A stretch of 64,000 nt of DNA. Source: Dorea sp. AM10-31. Lineage in GTDB: Bacteria; Bacillota; Clostridia; Lachnospirales; Lachnospiraceae. Shown here piece by piece: positions 44,619 to 52,396 of the stretch (its first letter is position 1; every line of letters begins with the position of its first letter). Made by a program: the position numbers and the translations under genes. The DNA lies in contig NZ_QTUV01000001.1 in NCBI RefSeq assembly GCF_003435815.1, positions 62,001 to 126,000 of the forward strand, written 5' to 3'. Below the pieces are notes generated by a model. It was not told where the DNA came from. It made no database searches and worked only from the letters and a program-made list of their open reading frames with translations.

Positions 44619-45601
44619 TACTTCTGTTCCTCCTTACCGGCTAATTTTTTCTCTGCCTCTTTCTGTTTTTTACCACCCTGCGTCAGCTCAAGGAAGATAT
44701 CCTCCAGAGATGATTTGTTCAGCCTTAGTGTAAGGAGCGGAATCCTTGCATCTGCAAATGTATAGAAAAGTTTCTCCCGCAGATCTGTACCGTCTTTGCT
44801 CTCTATATAAGCCAGTGTTGTATGCTCATCCGTTTCTTCATATTTTACAGAGCTGATCTCCGGAACAGATTTTAAAACCACTTCCATCTGCTCCTTGGAA
44901 GCTTTTGTCTCCAGCGCAACATGTCCGGTGCCGCTCATCAGATTTTCCAGATTCTCCGGTGTATCACTTGCCACCAGGTGTCCGCCTGCAATGATCATAA
45001 TATGATCGCACACTTCACGGATTTCCGCCAGAATGTGGGAACTTAAAATTACCGTATGTTTCTTTGCCAACGTACGGATCAGTTCACGGATCTCAATAAT
45101 CTGTTTCGGATCAAGACCAACGGTAGGCTCATCCAGAATGATGATCTCCGGGAATCCTAAAATTGCCTGTGCCAGACCAACTCTCTGTTTATATCCTTTG
45201 GATAAATTGTGAATGAGCCGTTCTTTTACCGGATCTAATTTCGTAAGTCTCATTACGCGCAGAATCTGTGATTCTCTTTCCGCCTTCGGAATTTTCTTAA
45301 GTTCCGCTGCGAACGTCAGATATTCAAGAACTGTCATTTCCATATAAAGCGGTGGCTGCTCCGGCAGATATCCGATACAGCTTTTTGCTTCTTCCGGCTC
45401 TTTTAAAATGTCATGCCCGTTGATCAGCACCTCTCCTTTTGTAGCGCCAAGATATCCCGTCATAATATTCATAGTCGTAGATTTTCCGGCTCCGTTCGGT
45501 CCCAGGAAGCCATATATCTGCCCTTCCTGTACCGTGAAGCTTAAGTTATCTACAGCCAGATGCTTTCCATAGCATTTGGTCAGATTTTTCACTTCGATCA
45601 A
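44618..45601 (-). CDS. ABC-2-type transporter ATP-binding protein (GldA-like)
   Basis: ATPase of the exporter. Walker A GPNGAGKSTTMNIMTGY, Q-loop/lid LPEQPPLYMEMTVLEYLTF, signature LSKGYKQRVGLAQAIL, Walker B EIIILDEPTVGLDPKQI and switch HILAEIREVCDHIMII are all present. The C-terminal domain of about 100 residues is typical of ABC-2 exporter ATPases (DrrA/GldA type). I use TTG at 45601, nine bases after AAGGAGG; an ATG at 45628 lies upstream of that site. It is the first gene of the four-gene unit. Confidence 0.9.
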   Translation of the reverse strand: MIEVKNLTKCYGKHLAVDNLSFTVQEGQIYGFLGPNGAGKSTTMNIMTGYLGATKGEVLINGHDILKEPEEAKSCIGYLPEQPPLYMEMTVLEYLTFAAELKKIPKAERESQILRVMRLTKLDPVKERLIHNLSKGYKQRVGLAQAILGFPEIIILDEPTVGLDPKQIIEIRELIRTLAKKHTVILSSHILAEIREVCDHIMIIAGGHLVASDTPENLENLMSGTGHVALETKASKEQMEVVLKSVPEISSVKYEETDEHTTLAYIESKDGTDLREKLFYTFADARIPLLTLRLNKSSLEDIFLELTQGGKKQKEAEKKLAGKEEQK

Positions 45602-45614
45602 AATACATATCCTC

Positions 45615-45646
45615 CTTATACTGTTCAATATTTGTAACAGTATAAG
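45615..45646. promoter_or_regulatory. Operator-like inverted repeat before the ABC/GldG operon
   Basis: CTTATACTGTT (45615-45625) and AACAGTATAAG (45636-45646) are exact complements, 10 bases apart. On the minus strand the first arm contains a possible -10 TATACT and the second runs into the AAGGAGG ribosome binding site, so a regulator or RNA hairpin here could control the exporter. No regulator gene is adjacent. Confidence 0.6.
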
Positions 45647-45701
45647 AAGAAAGCTTGAAGAAAATGTGGAAAAGATATGTTTATTTTGTGAAAACGTTAA
45701 A

Positions 45702-45737
45702 GGGGGACGGGGCTTTTCTAGAAAAGCCCCGTCCCCC
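45702..45737. repeat. GC-rich interspersed palindrome, copy 2
   Basis: A perfect 36-base palindrome, arms GGGGGACGGGGCTTTTCT (45702-45719) and its exact complement (45720-45737), no loop. Its core (GGGACGGGG, T-run, A-run, CCCCGTCCC) matches copy 1 at 15101-15144, 30.6 kb away. It lies 26 bases after the AIM24-like stop codon, where it may also act as a terminator, but only a weak T-run follows. Confidence 0.75.
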
Positions 45738-45763
45738 GTAACAGAAAAGTTTCTTCATTCACT

Positions 45764-46444
45764 TTAATCTCCGCTCGGCATATACGGTCTCAATACACCT
45801 GCCACATTACTAATCGGCATAGTCTGTAACCATACACGTCCCGGTCCGGTAATAATTGTATTAAATATGCCCTCGCCTCCAAACAGCATATTCTTAACGC
45901 CCGGCACACTTCGAATGTCCATCTGGCAGCTTGCTGTCATTGCAGCCAGATGGCCGGTATCTACAACAATCTGCTGTCCCGGTGCAAGTTCATACTCCAC
46001 GACATGTCCGTCAAATTCTGCAAATACGGTTCCCTGTCCGCTGATCCTCTGCATGATAAAGCCTTCACCACCGAAAAAGCCGGTTCCCAGTTTTTTGTTG
46101 AAGAATACCGACATTTCAATACCGACTTCGCCTGCCAAAAATGCACTTTTCTGTAAAATCATTTCCTGTCCCGGTGCGATTTCAAATGCACGAATCGATC
46201 CCGGGAAGCAGGATGCAAATGCGATCATTCCTTCTCCTCCCTGTGCGGTATAAACATTCTGAAATGCCTTCTCGCCGGAAAACATTCTTCCTATCATACT
46301 CCCAATACCGCCATTCGACGTTGTCTCCATAAGCATATTCGGAGACATCCAGGACATTCCGCCGCCTTCCGTGATCATCTTCTCGCCAGGTTCTAACTGA
46401 CAGATAACTGCCGGCAAGGTATCGCCTACAATCTGGTATTTCAT
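45764..46444 (-). CDS. AIM24-family (TIGR00266) protein
   Basis: A 226-residue beta-helix-like protein named from a mitochondrial import protein; bacterial function is unclear. It starts MKYQIVGDTLPAVICQLEPGEKM and shows the family repeats GGGMSWMSPNMLM, FGGEGIFNTIITGPGRVWLQ and ELAPGQQIVVDTGHLAAM. There is no signal peptide. It faces the ABC-GldG operon and ends beside palindrome copy 2. It is preceded by the NSS transporter on the same strand but 50 bases away. Confidence 0.85.
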   Translation of the reverse strand: MKYQIVGDTLPAVICQLEPGEKMITEGGGMSWMSPNMLMETTSNGGIGSMIGRMFSGEKAFQNVYTAQGGEGMIAFASCFPGSIRAFEIAPGQEMILQKSAFLAGEVGIEMSVFFNKKLGTGFFGGEGFIMQRISGQGTVFAEFDGHVVEYELAPGQQIVVDTGHLAAMTASCQMDIRSVPGVKNMLFGGEGIFNTIITGPGRVWLQTMPISNVAGVLRPYMPSGD

Positions 46445-46494
46445 ATGTTGCCCTCCTTTTATGTAAAATTATTTCATTAGAAACCTTTTAATTT

Positions 46495-47964
46495 CTATTT
46501 ATTCTTTTCTTTCTTTTTCCCACCTGCACAGTAAAGCACGAATCCAAGAAGCAGAACAGCTACTGCCATCCAGATTACAAGTGTTGTTGTACCAAGCGGG
46601 CTGAATTTATCATAATATCCTTTCAGATAAATAATGATGATAAGAAGTGGAATCACGTAGCCTACATAGCCTTTTAATCCCTTCGGGAAGCCGATTCCTT
46701 CTCCGGTATTCGCTTCTTCCAGGAATTTCTCCCAGCCCCATCCATTCTCTCTCGTACAGAAGAGAAGATAGCCAAGACTTCCAAGTGGCAGGAAGTTATT
46801 GGAAACAATAAAATCTTCCAGATCCATAATTGTACTTCCTTCGCCTAGCGGCTGGATACCAGAAAGAATATTGAAGCCAAGAACACATGGCATACTCAGT
46901 ATAATAATCAAAATTGCACTGACAATTACGCTTTTCTTTCTGGACCAGTGGAACAGATCCATATCAAAAGAAATAATATTTTCAAATACTGCTACCAGCG
47001 TTGTAAATGCTGCAAACGTCAAAAACAGGAAGAATAACGCTCCCCATACCTGTCCACCCAGCATCTGCGAAAAAATATTCGGAATGGTAATAAATATCAG
47101 ACTCGGACCTGCACCCGGTTCAATGCCAAATGCAAAACATGCAGGGATAATAATGAATCCTGCCATCAGTGCAACGAATGTATCCAGTCCTGTAATGCTG
47201 AGTGCTTCTCCTGCAAGGCTCCGGTTACGTTCCAGATAACTTCCGAAAATCATCATAGCACCAATACCAATTGATAATGTAAAGAACGCCTGACTCATCG
47301 CCCCGAAAATAACATTTCCAATTCCAATTTCTGCCATTTTCCGGAAATCCGGAATCAGATAAAAACGGATTCCGGCTCCGGCTCCTTTTAAGAAAACAGA
47401 ATGTACTGCAAGAATGATCATCAGTACCATCAATACCGACATCATAACTTTTGATACTTTTTCAATTCCATTCTGAATACCAAACCAGCAGATTGCAAAT
47501 CCGATCACACAGATCAGTATCGTCCAGAATGCCATATTGGGCGCATCAGCAAGCATCTTTGTGAATTTTGCACCGACTTCCTCTGCACTGTTTCCGACAA
47601 AATCACCACGTATGCTGCGGAAGCAGTAATACATCATCCATCCGCCTACACTCGTATAAAACATCATCAACAGATAGCTTCCCAGAATGCCGATCCATTT
47701 GGAAATATGCCATCTTGTTCCTTCCGGCTCCAGTTTTTCAAATGCTGCGGCGACACTGAAATGACTGCCGCGGCCGATGGCGAACTCGCAGATCATAACC
47801 GGCACTCCCATGATCAACAGGAATACCAGATAAATCAGAATAAATGCTGCTCCTCCCATCTGTCCACACAAGTATGGAAACTTCCATACATTGCCAATAC
47901 CGATCGCACATCCTGCAGATACAAGAATGAATCCCAGACGCGATCCGAATTTTTCTCGTTTCAT
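46495..47964 (-). CDS. Sodium-dependent neurotransmitter-symporter (NSS) family transporter
   Basis: A 489-residue LeuT-fold transporter, 11 to 12 helices. The N-terminal signature GFILVSAGCAIGIGNVWKFPY (unwound TM1 with Na+ sites) and LIYLVFLLIMGVPVMICEFAIGR are clear. GISSGIQPLGEGSTI-like loops and a Lys-rich C-terminus follow. It imports amino acids or osmolytes with sodium; the exact substrate is not predictable. It stands alone, about 120 bases after the greA-like gene. Confidence 0.9.
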   Translation of the reverse strand: MKREKFGSRLGFILVSAGCAIGIGNVWKFPYLCGQMGGAAFILIYLVFLLIMGVPVMICEFAIGRGSHFSVAAAFEKLEPEGTRWHISKWIGILGSYLLMMFYTSVGGWMMYYCFRSIRGDFVGNSAEEVGAKFTKMLADAPNMAFWTILICVIGFAICWFGIQNGIEKVSKVMMSVLMVLMIILAVHSVFLKGAGAGIRFYLIPDFRKMAEIGIGNVIFGAMSQAFFTLSIGIGAMMIFGSYLERNRSLAGEALSITGLDTFVALMAGFIIIPACFAFGIEPGAGPSLIFITIPNIFSQMLGGQVWGALFFLFLTFAAFTTLVAVFENIISFDMDLFHWSRKKSVIVSAILIIILSMPCVLGFNILSGIQPLGEGSTIMDLEDFIVSNNFLPLGSLGYLLFCTRENGWGWEKFLEEANTGEGIGFPKGLKGYVGYVIPLLIIIIYLKGYYDKFSPLGTTTLVIWMAVAVLLLGFVLYCAGGKKKEKNK

Positions 47965-48083
47965 ATTTTGCCCTCTCTTTTCCTTTATATGTTAAGGTGC
48001 CAGGATCAAAAGCCTAAAACTACGAAGTACGGAACAATTCGTATAGCATCTTTTAACCTCAACATCATGTTAAATGGCTTATA

Positions 48084-48587
48084 TTAATATTTTCTCAGCG
48101 AATCCTGCGAATCATCTGTTGTATTCTCAATCTTCTGGATCTTGACATAATAACCGGCATTACCGTTCGTATTTACAAACACACGGTCACCAACTTTATG
48201 TCCCTGAATCGCTTTTCCAAGTGGTGATTCAATACTGATCAGTCCCTGCAGCGAATTGCCACGCACACTTGTCACAAGCCGGTAAGTCTCTGTCTCATCA
48301 TCCTCTTCAAAATATACTTCTACTGTATTATTAATGCCAACTTCATCCGCTTTCGACTCATCAGAAACAATCTGCGCATGTTTGAGCATACGTTCCAGAT
48401 AACGGATACGACTTTCATTCCGGTTCTTGTCCTGCTTTGCTGCCTTGTATTCAAAATTCTCACTCAGATCGCCCTGTGCTCTTGCCTCTTTTACCGCTTC
48501 CAGTTCTTTCTTACGCACAACCAGTTTGCGGTATTCAATCTCTTCTTTGATCTTGGATACATCACTTTCTGTCAAACGCTCACCCAC
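48084..48587 (-). CDS. GreA/GreB-family transcript-cleavage factor
   Basis: A 167-residue protein with N-terminal coiled coil (RLTESDVSKIKEEIEYRKLVVRKKELEAV) ending in an acidic tip (REARAQGDLSENFEY) that includes the catalytic DLSENFEY, and a C-terminal FKBP-like domain (SIESPLGKAIQGHKVGDRV). Length is close to the usual 158, and the C-terminus extends by a few residues. It rescues backtracked RNA polymerase. The start is GTG at 48587, eight bases after AAGG. Neighbours are the HAD gene upstream and the NSS gene downstream. Confidence 0.88.
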   Translation of the reverse strand: MGERLTESDVSKIKEEIEYRKLVVRKKELEAVKEARAQGDLSENFEYKAAKQDKNRNESRIRYLERMLKHAQIVSDESKADEVGINNTVEVYFEEDDETETYRLVTSVRGNSLQGLISIESPLGKAIQGHKVGDRVFVNTNGNAGYYVKIQKIENTTDDSQDSLRKY

Positions 48588-48626
48588 GTTTTCAACCTTC
48601 TTTCTACTATCTGCTTCTTTATTTCT

Positions 48627-49421
48627 TTAGATCAGACCATAATGCTGCATTGCTTTGTATACACCATCATTTTCAACGGTATCTGTCACATACTCTGTAT
48701 ATGGATCTAACACCGGATCGTGCTTCTTCATTGCAATGGAATGTTTTGCATATTCAAACATAGACTGATCGTTGCTGCTGTCGCCGAACACATACACCTC
48801 GTCCTTCGTAAGTCCCAGATGCTGTCTCATAAATTCAATCGCTGTTGCTTTGGAATATCCTTTCTGCACCAGTTCATACATCCCATTTAATCGATCAATG
48901 ATATCTATGCCATCTTCAATCGATGCAAAAAATTCCTGATATCTGCAGTTCGGATCTTTCTTATTAATATGGATCAATAATTTATCGTATTCAAAATTCT
49001 TCTTCTCCATGCTTGTCTCTCTGCCAAGCCCCATGGACGCCATATATCTCCGTGTACTTTCCACGGGTTCACACTGACTTACCCGTTCTGAGAAATACAT
49101 GTCATCCGTTCCTTCCAGAAATCCTTCAATGTGATACTTTTTCATCAGATCTATATAACGATTTCCTTCTTCAATAGATATATGGCTCTCAAAAAGCACC
49201 TCATTCCTATAAATCAGATAGGTTCCGCATCCACATAAAAATCCATCTACATCAAGCTTTTTAATAATCGGCGGAACGCTGCATATCGTCCGCCCTGTAT
49301 TAATCAGTACTTTATGCCCATTCTCTTTGACTTTCCGGATTCCCTCCAGTGCACTCTCCGGAACTTTCTTCGTAACACCACTTAAGAGCGTATCATCTAT
49401 ATCGAAAAATAATGCTCCCAT
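48627..49421 (-). CDS. HAD-superfamily (Cof/YwpJ-type) phosphatase
   Basis: A 264-residue phosphatase. HAD motif 1 LFFDIDDTLLSG with the nucleophilic Asp, motif 2 in VLINTGRT, motif 3 Lys (about 215) and motif 4 VFGDSSNDQSMFEYA are in order. The C2-type cap follows motif 2 (HISIEEGNRYIDLMKK). The substrate is likely a sugar phosphate or nucleotide (family inference). It is about 110 bases downstream of the amidase gene on the same strand. Confidence 0.88.
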   Translation of the reverse strand: MGALFFDIDDTLLSGVTKKVPESALEGIRKVKENGHKVLINTGRTICSVPPIIKKLDVDGFLCGCGTYLIYRNEVLFESHISIEEGNRYIDLMKKYHIEGFLEGTDDMYFSERVSQCEPVESTRRYMASMGLGRETSMEKKNFEYDKLLIHINKKDPNCRYQEFFASIEDGIDIIDRLNGMYELVQKGYSKATAIEFMRQHLGLTKDEVYVFGDSSNDQSMFEYAKHSIAMKKHDPVLDPYTEYVTDTVENDGVYKAMQHYGLI

Positions 49422-49533
49422 TTTTCCGCTTCCTCCTGCCTGTTCTTCCCTTATTTTTACTCAGTAATGACTGTATTCACAATCTTTCCCATTATACCCA
49501 TCTTACAGAGATTTTGCAAATTTATCTCTGCAG

Positions 49534-50412
49534 TTATTTTCCGAAATAATGATCCACCCCATCTGCAATCCCGGATGCAATCTTCTTCTGATAGTCTGCC
49601 TGAGACATCTTCTGATCTTCCGCCGGATTCGTCATATATCCAATCTCAACAATCGTCACAGGCACTTTTGCCCAGTTCACACCGCTCATGGAATCTGTCT
49701 CCCATACTCGTTCTCTCTTTGCTCCGGTTGTTTTCACTGCACCGTCCAGAATTGCCTCTGACAATGCCTTGCTCTGCTTATACAGGCTGCCATTATATTG
49801 ATTAGATGCCGTCTGACAGATCGTCATCATTCCATTCGCACTGCTGTTCTCTGCTCCGTTTGCATGAACACGGATAAATGCATCTGCATTCGCATTGTTC
49901 GCCACCTCTGCACGCTCCGCATTGGAAATATTTACATCATTCGTTGTGCGCACCATCTTCACATTATACCCACGCACTTCCAGTATATTTTTTAGTTTCT
50001 TTGAAACTTCTAAAGTTAACTGATACTCTGGTTTTCCTGTGGAAACACCACTTGTTCCCGATGCAACTTTAGCTTTTGTCTGAGATGCTCCCGGTCCCAC
50101 CGGCTCCTGTTCATTGTTGCCACGCGCCTGATGCCCTGCATCGATCACTACAAGTTTACCATTCATCTGGCGCTTTTTTTCCTGCTTTTTCTTTGCACGT
50201 TCCTTCTTCGCCTGTTCCTCTTTTGCTTTCTTTGCAGCTTCTGCGGCTTTTGCTTCTTTGTCACTGTAATCTTTTTTCTTATCTTTTGTATTGATCACCA
50301 GTGGTTCTGGCGCTTTTTTTGGTTTCGCTTTTTCTTCTTTTATCGCGCATCCTGCCAGCGCAATTACGAGAAGCACTGCCAGTACAGATATTATCCATTT
50401 TCTCATTTTCAT
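49534..50412 (-). CDS. N-acetylmuramoyl-L-alanine amidase (Amidase_3), lipoprotein
   Basis: Zinc amidase cleaving the peptide from muramic acid in peptidoglycan. The 292-residue form starts with [20 protein letters not shown] and the lipobox LAGC, then a Lys/Glu/Ala-rich linker (about 30-100). The Amidase_3 domain begins [20 protein letters not shown] (zinc His), with [14 protein letters not shown] (second His) and [16 protein letters not shown] (catalytic Glu). The ATG at 50412 follows GAGGAG by seven bases. A strong promoter and a conserved leader motif precede it. A role in cell-wall turnover or spore release is expected. Confidence 0.92.
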   Translation of the reverse strand: MKMRKWIISVLAVLLVIALAGCAIKEEKAKPKKAPEPLVINTKDKKKDYSDKEAKAAEAAKKAKEEQAKKERAKKKQEKKRQMNGKLVVIDAGHQARGNNEQEPVGPGASQTKAKVASGTSGVSTGKPEYQLTLEVSKKLKNILEVRGYNVKMVRTTNDVNISNAERAEVANNANADAFIRVHANGAENSSANGMMTICQTASNQYNGSLYKQSKALSEAILDGAVKTTGAKRERVWETDSMSGVNWAKVPVTIVEIGYMTNPAEDQKMSQADYQKKIASGIADGVDHYFGK

Positions 50413-50431
50413 AAGCTGACTCCTCACTTTC

Positions 50432-50494
50432 CGGGAGATCCTGTCCCGCTTATATATAAGCTCACATGGGTTCAGATCTTTTAACTCTGATATC
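50432..50494 (-). ncRNA. Putative amidase leader element, sharing a motif with the ClC leader
   Basis: The block 50458-50494 is 76% identical (28 of 37 bases, no gaps) to 41290-41326. It contains GATATCAGAG near its 5' end and CCATGTGAGCTT at its 3' end on the minus strand. Further stems GCTTATATATAAGC (50448-50461) and CGGGA/TCCCG (50432-50448) follow. It lies between the amidase promoter and the start codon. A regulatory RNA or DNA element is possible; its ligand is unknown. Confidence 0.5.
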
Positions 50495-50523
50495 ATTATA
50501 ATTTACTGTTGTTTCATTTACAA
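50495..50523 (-). promoter_or_regulatory. Amidase promoter
   Basis: On the minus strand TTGTAA (50523-50518), 17 bases, then TATAAT (50500-50495), immediately followed by the GATATCAGAG motif. A good sigma-A match. Confidence 0.75.
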
Positions 50524-50704
50524 GTTCTTCTCCGTGTAATCTTCTGGACAACAGATTTTTGTTCTGTTATACTCTTGTGGATTGTAAACGTATAGAATAC
50601 GAGCAATCCGCAGGAACATATACACATATAATATAAGCATTATAAACATTCACAAAAATGAACGATATACATACTTCCGTAATTTAACCAGAAAGGACAT
50701 TACT

Positions 50705-52045
50705 ATGCAGGTAACTAAAACTTCACCTACTATCTTCGGACAGTTTATCCGCTATGCCAGTCTGAATGTGCTTGGCATGTTCGGAATTTCACTCTATATA
50801 CTGGCTGACACTTTCTTTATCGCAAATGGTGTCGGCGCTGATGGTCTGACTGCTTTGAACCTTGCAGTTCCTGCCTATAATTTTCTCCACGGCTGCGCAC
50901 TCATGCTCGGTCTTGGCGGAGCAACACGCTATACGGTAAGCAAAAGTCAGGGAAAGACAGCCCATGCAAATAAATTTTTTACACATACAATTCTTCTTGC
51001 CACTTTATTTTCCACATTTTTCTTCTGTGTGGGACTTGTTTTTGCTGCTCCCCTGGCAAGAATCCTTGGAGCCAATGCAGAAGTCTTTGATATGACGTAT
51101 ACCTACCTGCGTATCATTCTTCTCTTTGCTCCGGCATTTATATTTAATGAAGTATTTCTGGCATTCGTCCGCAATGACGGTGCTCCACATCTCGCCATGT
51201 ATGCAATGGTCGGTGGCAGCCTTGCCAACATCCTGTTTGATTATATTTTTATTTTTCTGCTTCATATGGGAATCTTCGGAGCGGTACTTGCAACCGGATG
51301 TTCTCCACTCTTCGGTATGCTCATCCAGTCCATTTACCGTATCCGCAGGAAAAATCAATTTCATTTTGTCCGTACCGGACTGTCCGCTTCACTTACAGGT
51401 TCGACACTTGCACTTGGTTTTTCTTCCCTCGTAACCGAAGTTTCATCCGGTGTTGTTATGATCGTATTTAATATGTTAATGCTGCGCCTTGAAGGAAATA
51501 CGGCTGTTGCAGCCTATGGTGTGATTGCGAATCTCATTCTCGTTGTCATCGCCATTTTCACTGGTATCGGACAGGGAACCCAGCCACTTATCAGTCATGC
51601 CTATGGACGCGGCGAACGGCAGCATGCATTACAATACAGACGCTACGGACTCTTTCTGATGGCGGCACTTTCTGTTACTATTTATGCAGGAATTTTATTT
51701 GGCGCAGATGGTATCACCACTGCATTTAACAGTGAACAGAACCCGCTTCTGCAGCAGATCGCCGTAAAAGGACTTCGCATTTATTTTGCCGGCATCCTGT
51801 TTGCCGGATTCAATATCGTGCTTTCCTTTTACTTTACATCCATTGAAAAAGCAGTCCCGGCGCAGGTCATTTCCCTGGCTCGCGGACTGCTCATTATCGT
51901 TCCGTTATCTATATTACTTGCAAATATTCTCGGTATGACCGGTGTCTGGATGTCATTTCCGATCTCCGAACTGCTTGTATCTTTCCTCGGTCTCTTCTTC
52001 CTAGTGAAGCAGAAGCTGGGAGGCAAACACAGCCAGAACGCCTGA
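50705..52045 (+). CDS. MATE-family multidrug efflux protein
   Basis: A 446-residue transporter with about 12 helices in two six-helix bundles. FADTFFIANGVGADGLTALNLAVPAYN-like text in helix 1-2 is typical (short form: LADTFFIANGVGADGLTAL). The second bundle starts near ALGFSSLVTEVSSGVVMIVFN. GIGQGTQPLISHAYGRGERQ is a further family feature. It is coded on plus with AAAGGA 8 bases before ATG. Its last 45 bases overlap, tail to tail, the fluC gene on minus. Confidence 0.9.
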   Translation: MQVTKTSPTIFGQFIRYASLNVLGMFGISLYILADTFFIANGVGADGLTALNLAVPAYNFLHGCALMLGLGGATRYTVSKSQGKTAHANKFFTHTILLATLFSTFFFCVGLVFAAPLARILGANAEVFDMTYTYLRIILLFAPAFIFNEVFLAFVRNDGAPHLAMYAMVGGSLANILFDYIFIFLLHMGIFGAVLATGCSPLFGMLIQSIYRIRRKNQFHFVRTGLSASLTGSTLALGFSSLVTEVSSGVVMIVFNMLMLRLEGNTAVAAYGVIANLILVVIAIFTGIGQGTQPLISHAYGRGERQHALQYRRYGLFLMAALSVTIYAGILFGADGITTAFNSEQNPLLQQIAVKGLRIYFAGILFAGFNIVLSFYFTSIEKAVPAQVISLARGLLIIVPLSILLANILGMTGVWMSFPISELLVSFLGLFFLVKQKLGGKHSQNA

Positions 52046-52366
52046 TACTACACTCAGCACGGCATATACAAGTGCTGTCACTGTGTGTCCGCTCTGAAAC
52101 AGATCCGTTGTTTCAAAAGCAAACGTAGAAAATGTCGTAAATCCTCCGCAGATTCCAACTTTCAGAAATAACACAAGCTGAGGATTCACTGACGGATGCT
52201 TTCCTGCACAAGTTGCAATGCAGCCGATCAGGAAAGCTCCTGCCACATTAATCAAAAACGTCTTATATGGAAATCCGCTCTCACTTTGAACCGGAAGCAG
52301 ACCGATCAGATAACGGCAGACTGCTCCGATAAATCCACCTAAACCTACAAATAAACAATTTATCAA
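52001..52366 (-). CDS. fluC: Fluoride exporter (CrcB/Fluc)
   Basis: A 121-residue four-helix membrane protein with VGLGGFIGAVCRYLIG (GGxxGAxxRY), NVAGAFLIGC and GICGGFTTFSTFAFE, the Fluc family signatures. It works as a double-barrelled homodimer. The start is TTG at 52366, nine bases after AGGAAG; no ATG fits. It overlaps the 3' end of the MATE gene. There is one copy only and no recognisable fluoride riboswitch upstream (fliB-like gene lies there). Confidence 0.88.
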   Translation of the reverse strand: MINCLFVGLGGFIGAVCRYLIGLLPVQSESGFPYKTFLINVAGAFLIGCIATCAGKHPSVNPQLVLFLKVGICGGFTTFSTFAFETTDLFQSGHTVTALVYAVLSVVSGVLAVFASQLLLH

Positions 52367-52396
52367 TTTACTTATCTTCCTAACTTTATTTATACT

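Noticed and set aside
48011..48050. TACGAA/TTCGTA inverted repeat before the NSS transporter
   Set aside because: Only six-base arms and no linked promoter geometry; too weak to call an operator.
49506..49530. CAGAGAT/ATCTCTG repeat after the amidase
   Set aside because: Arms of seven bases with no T-run; not convincing as a terminator.
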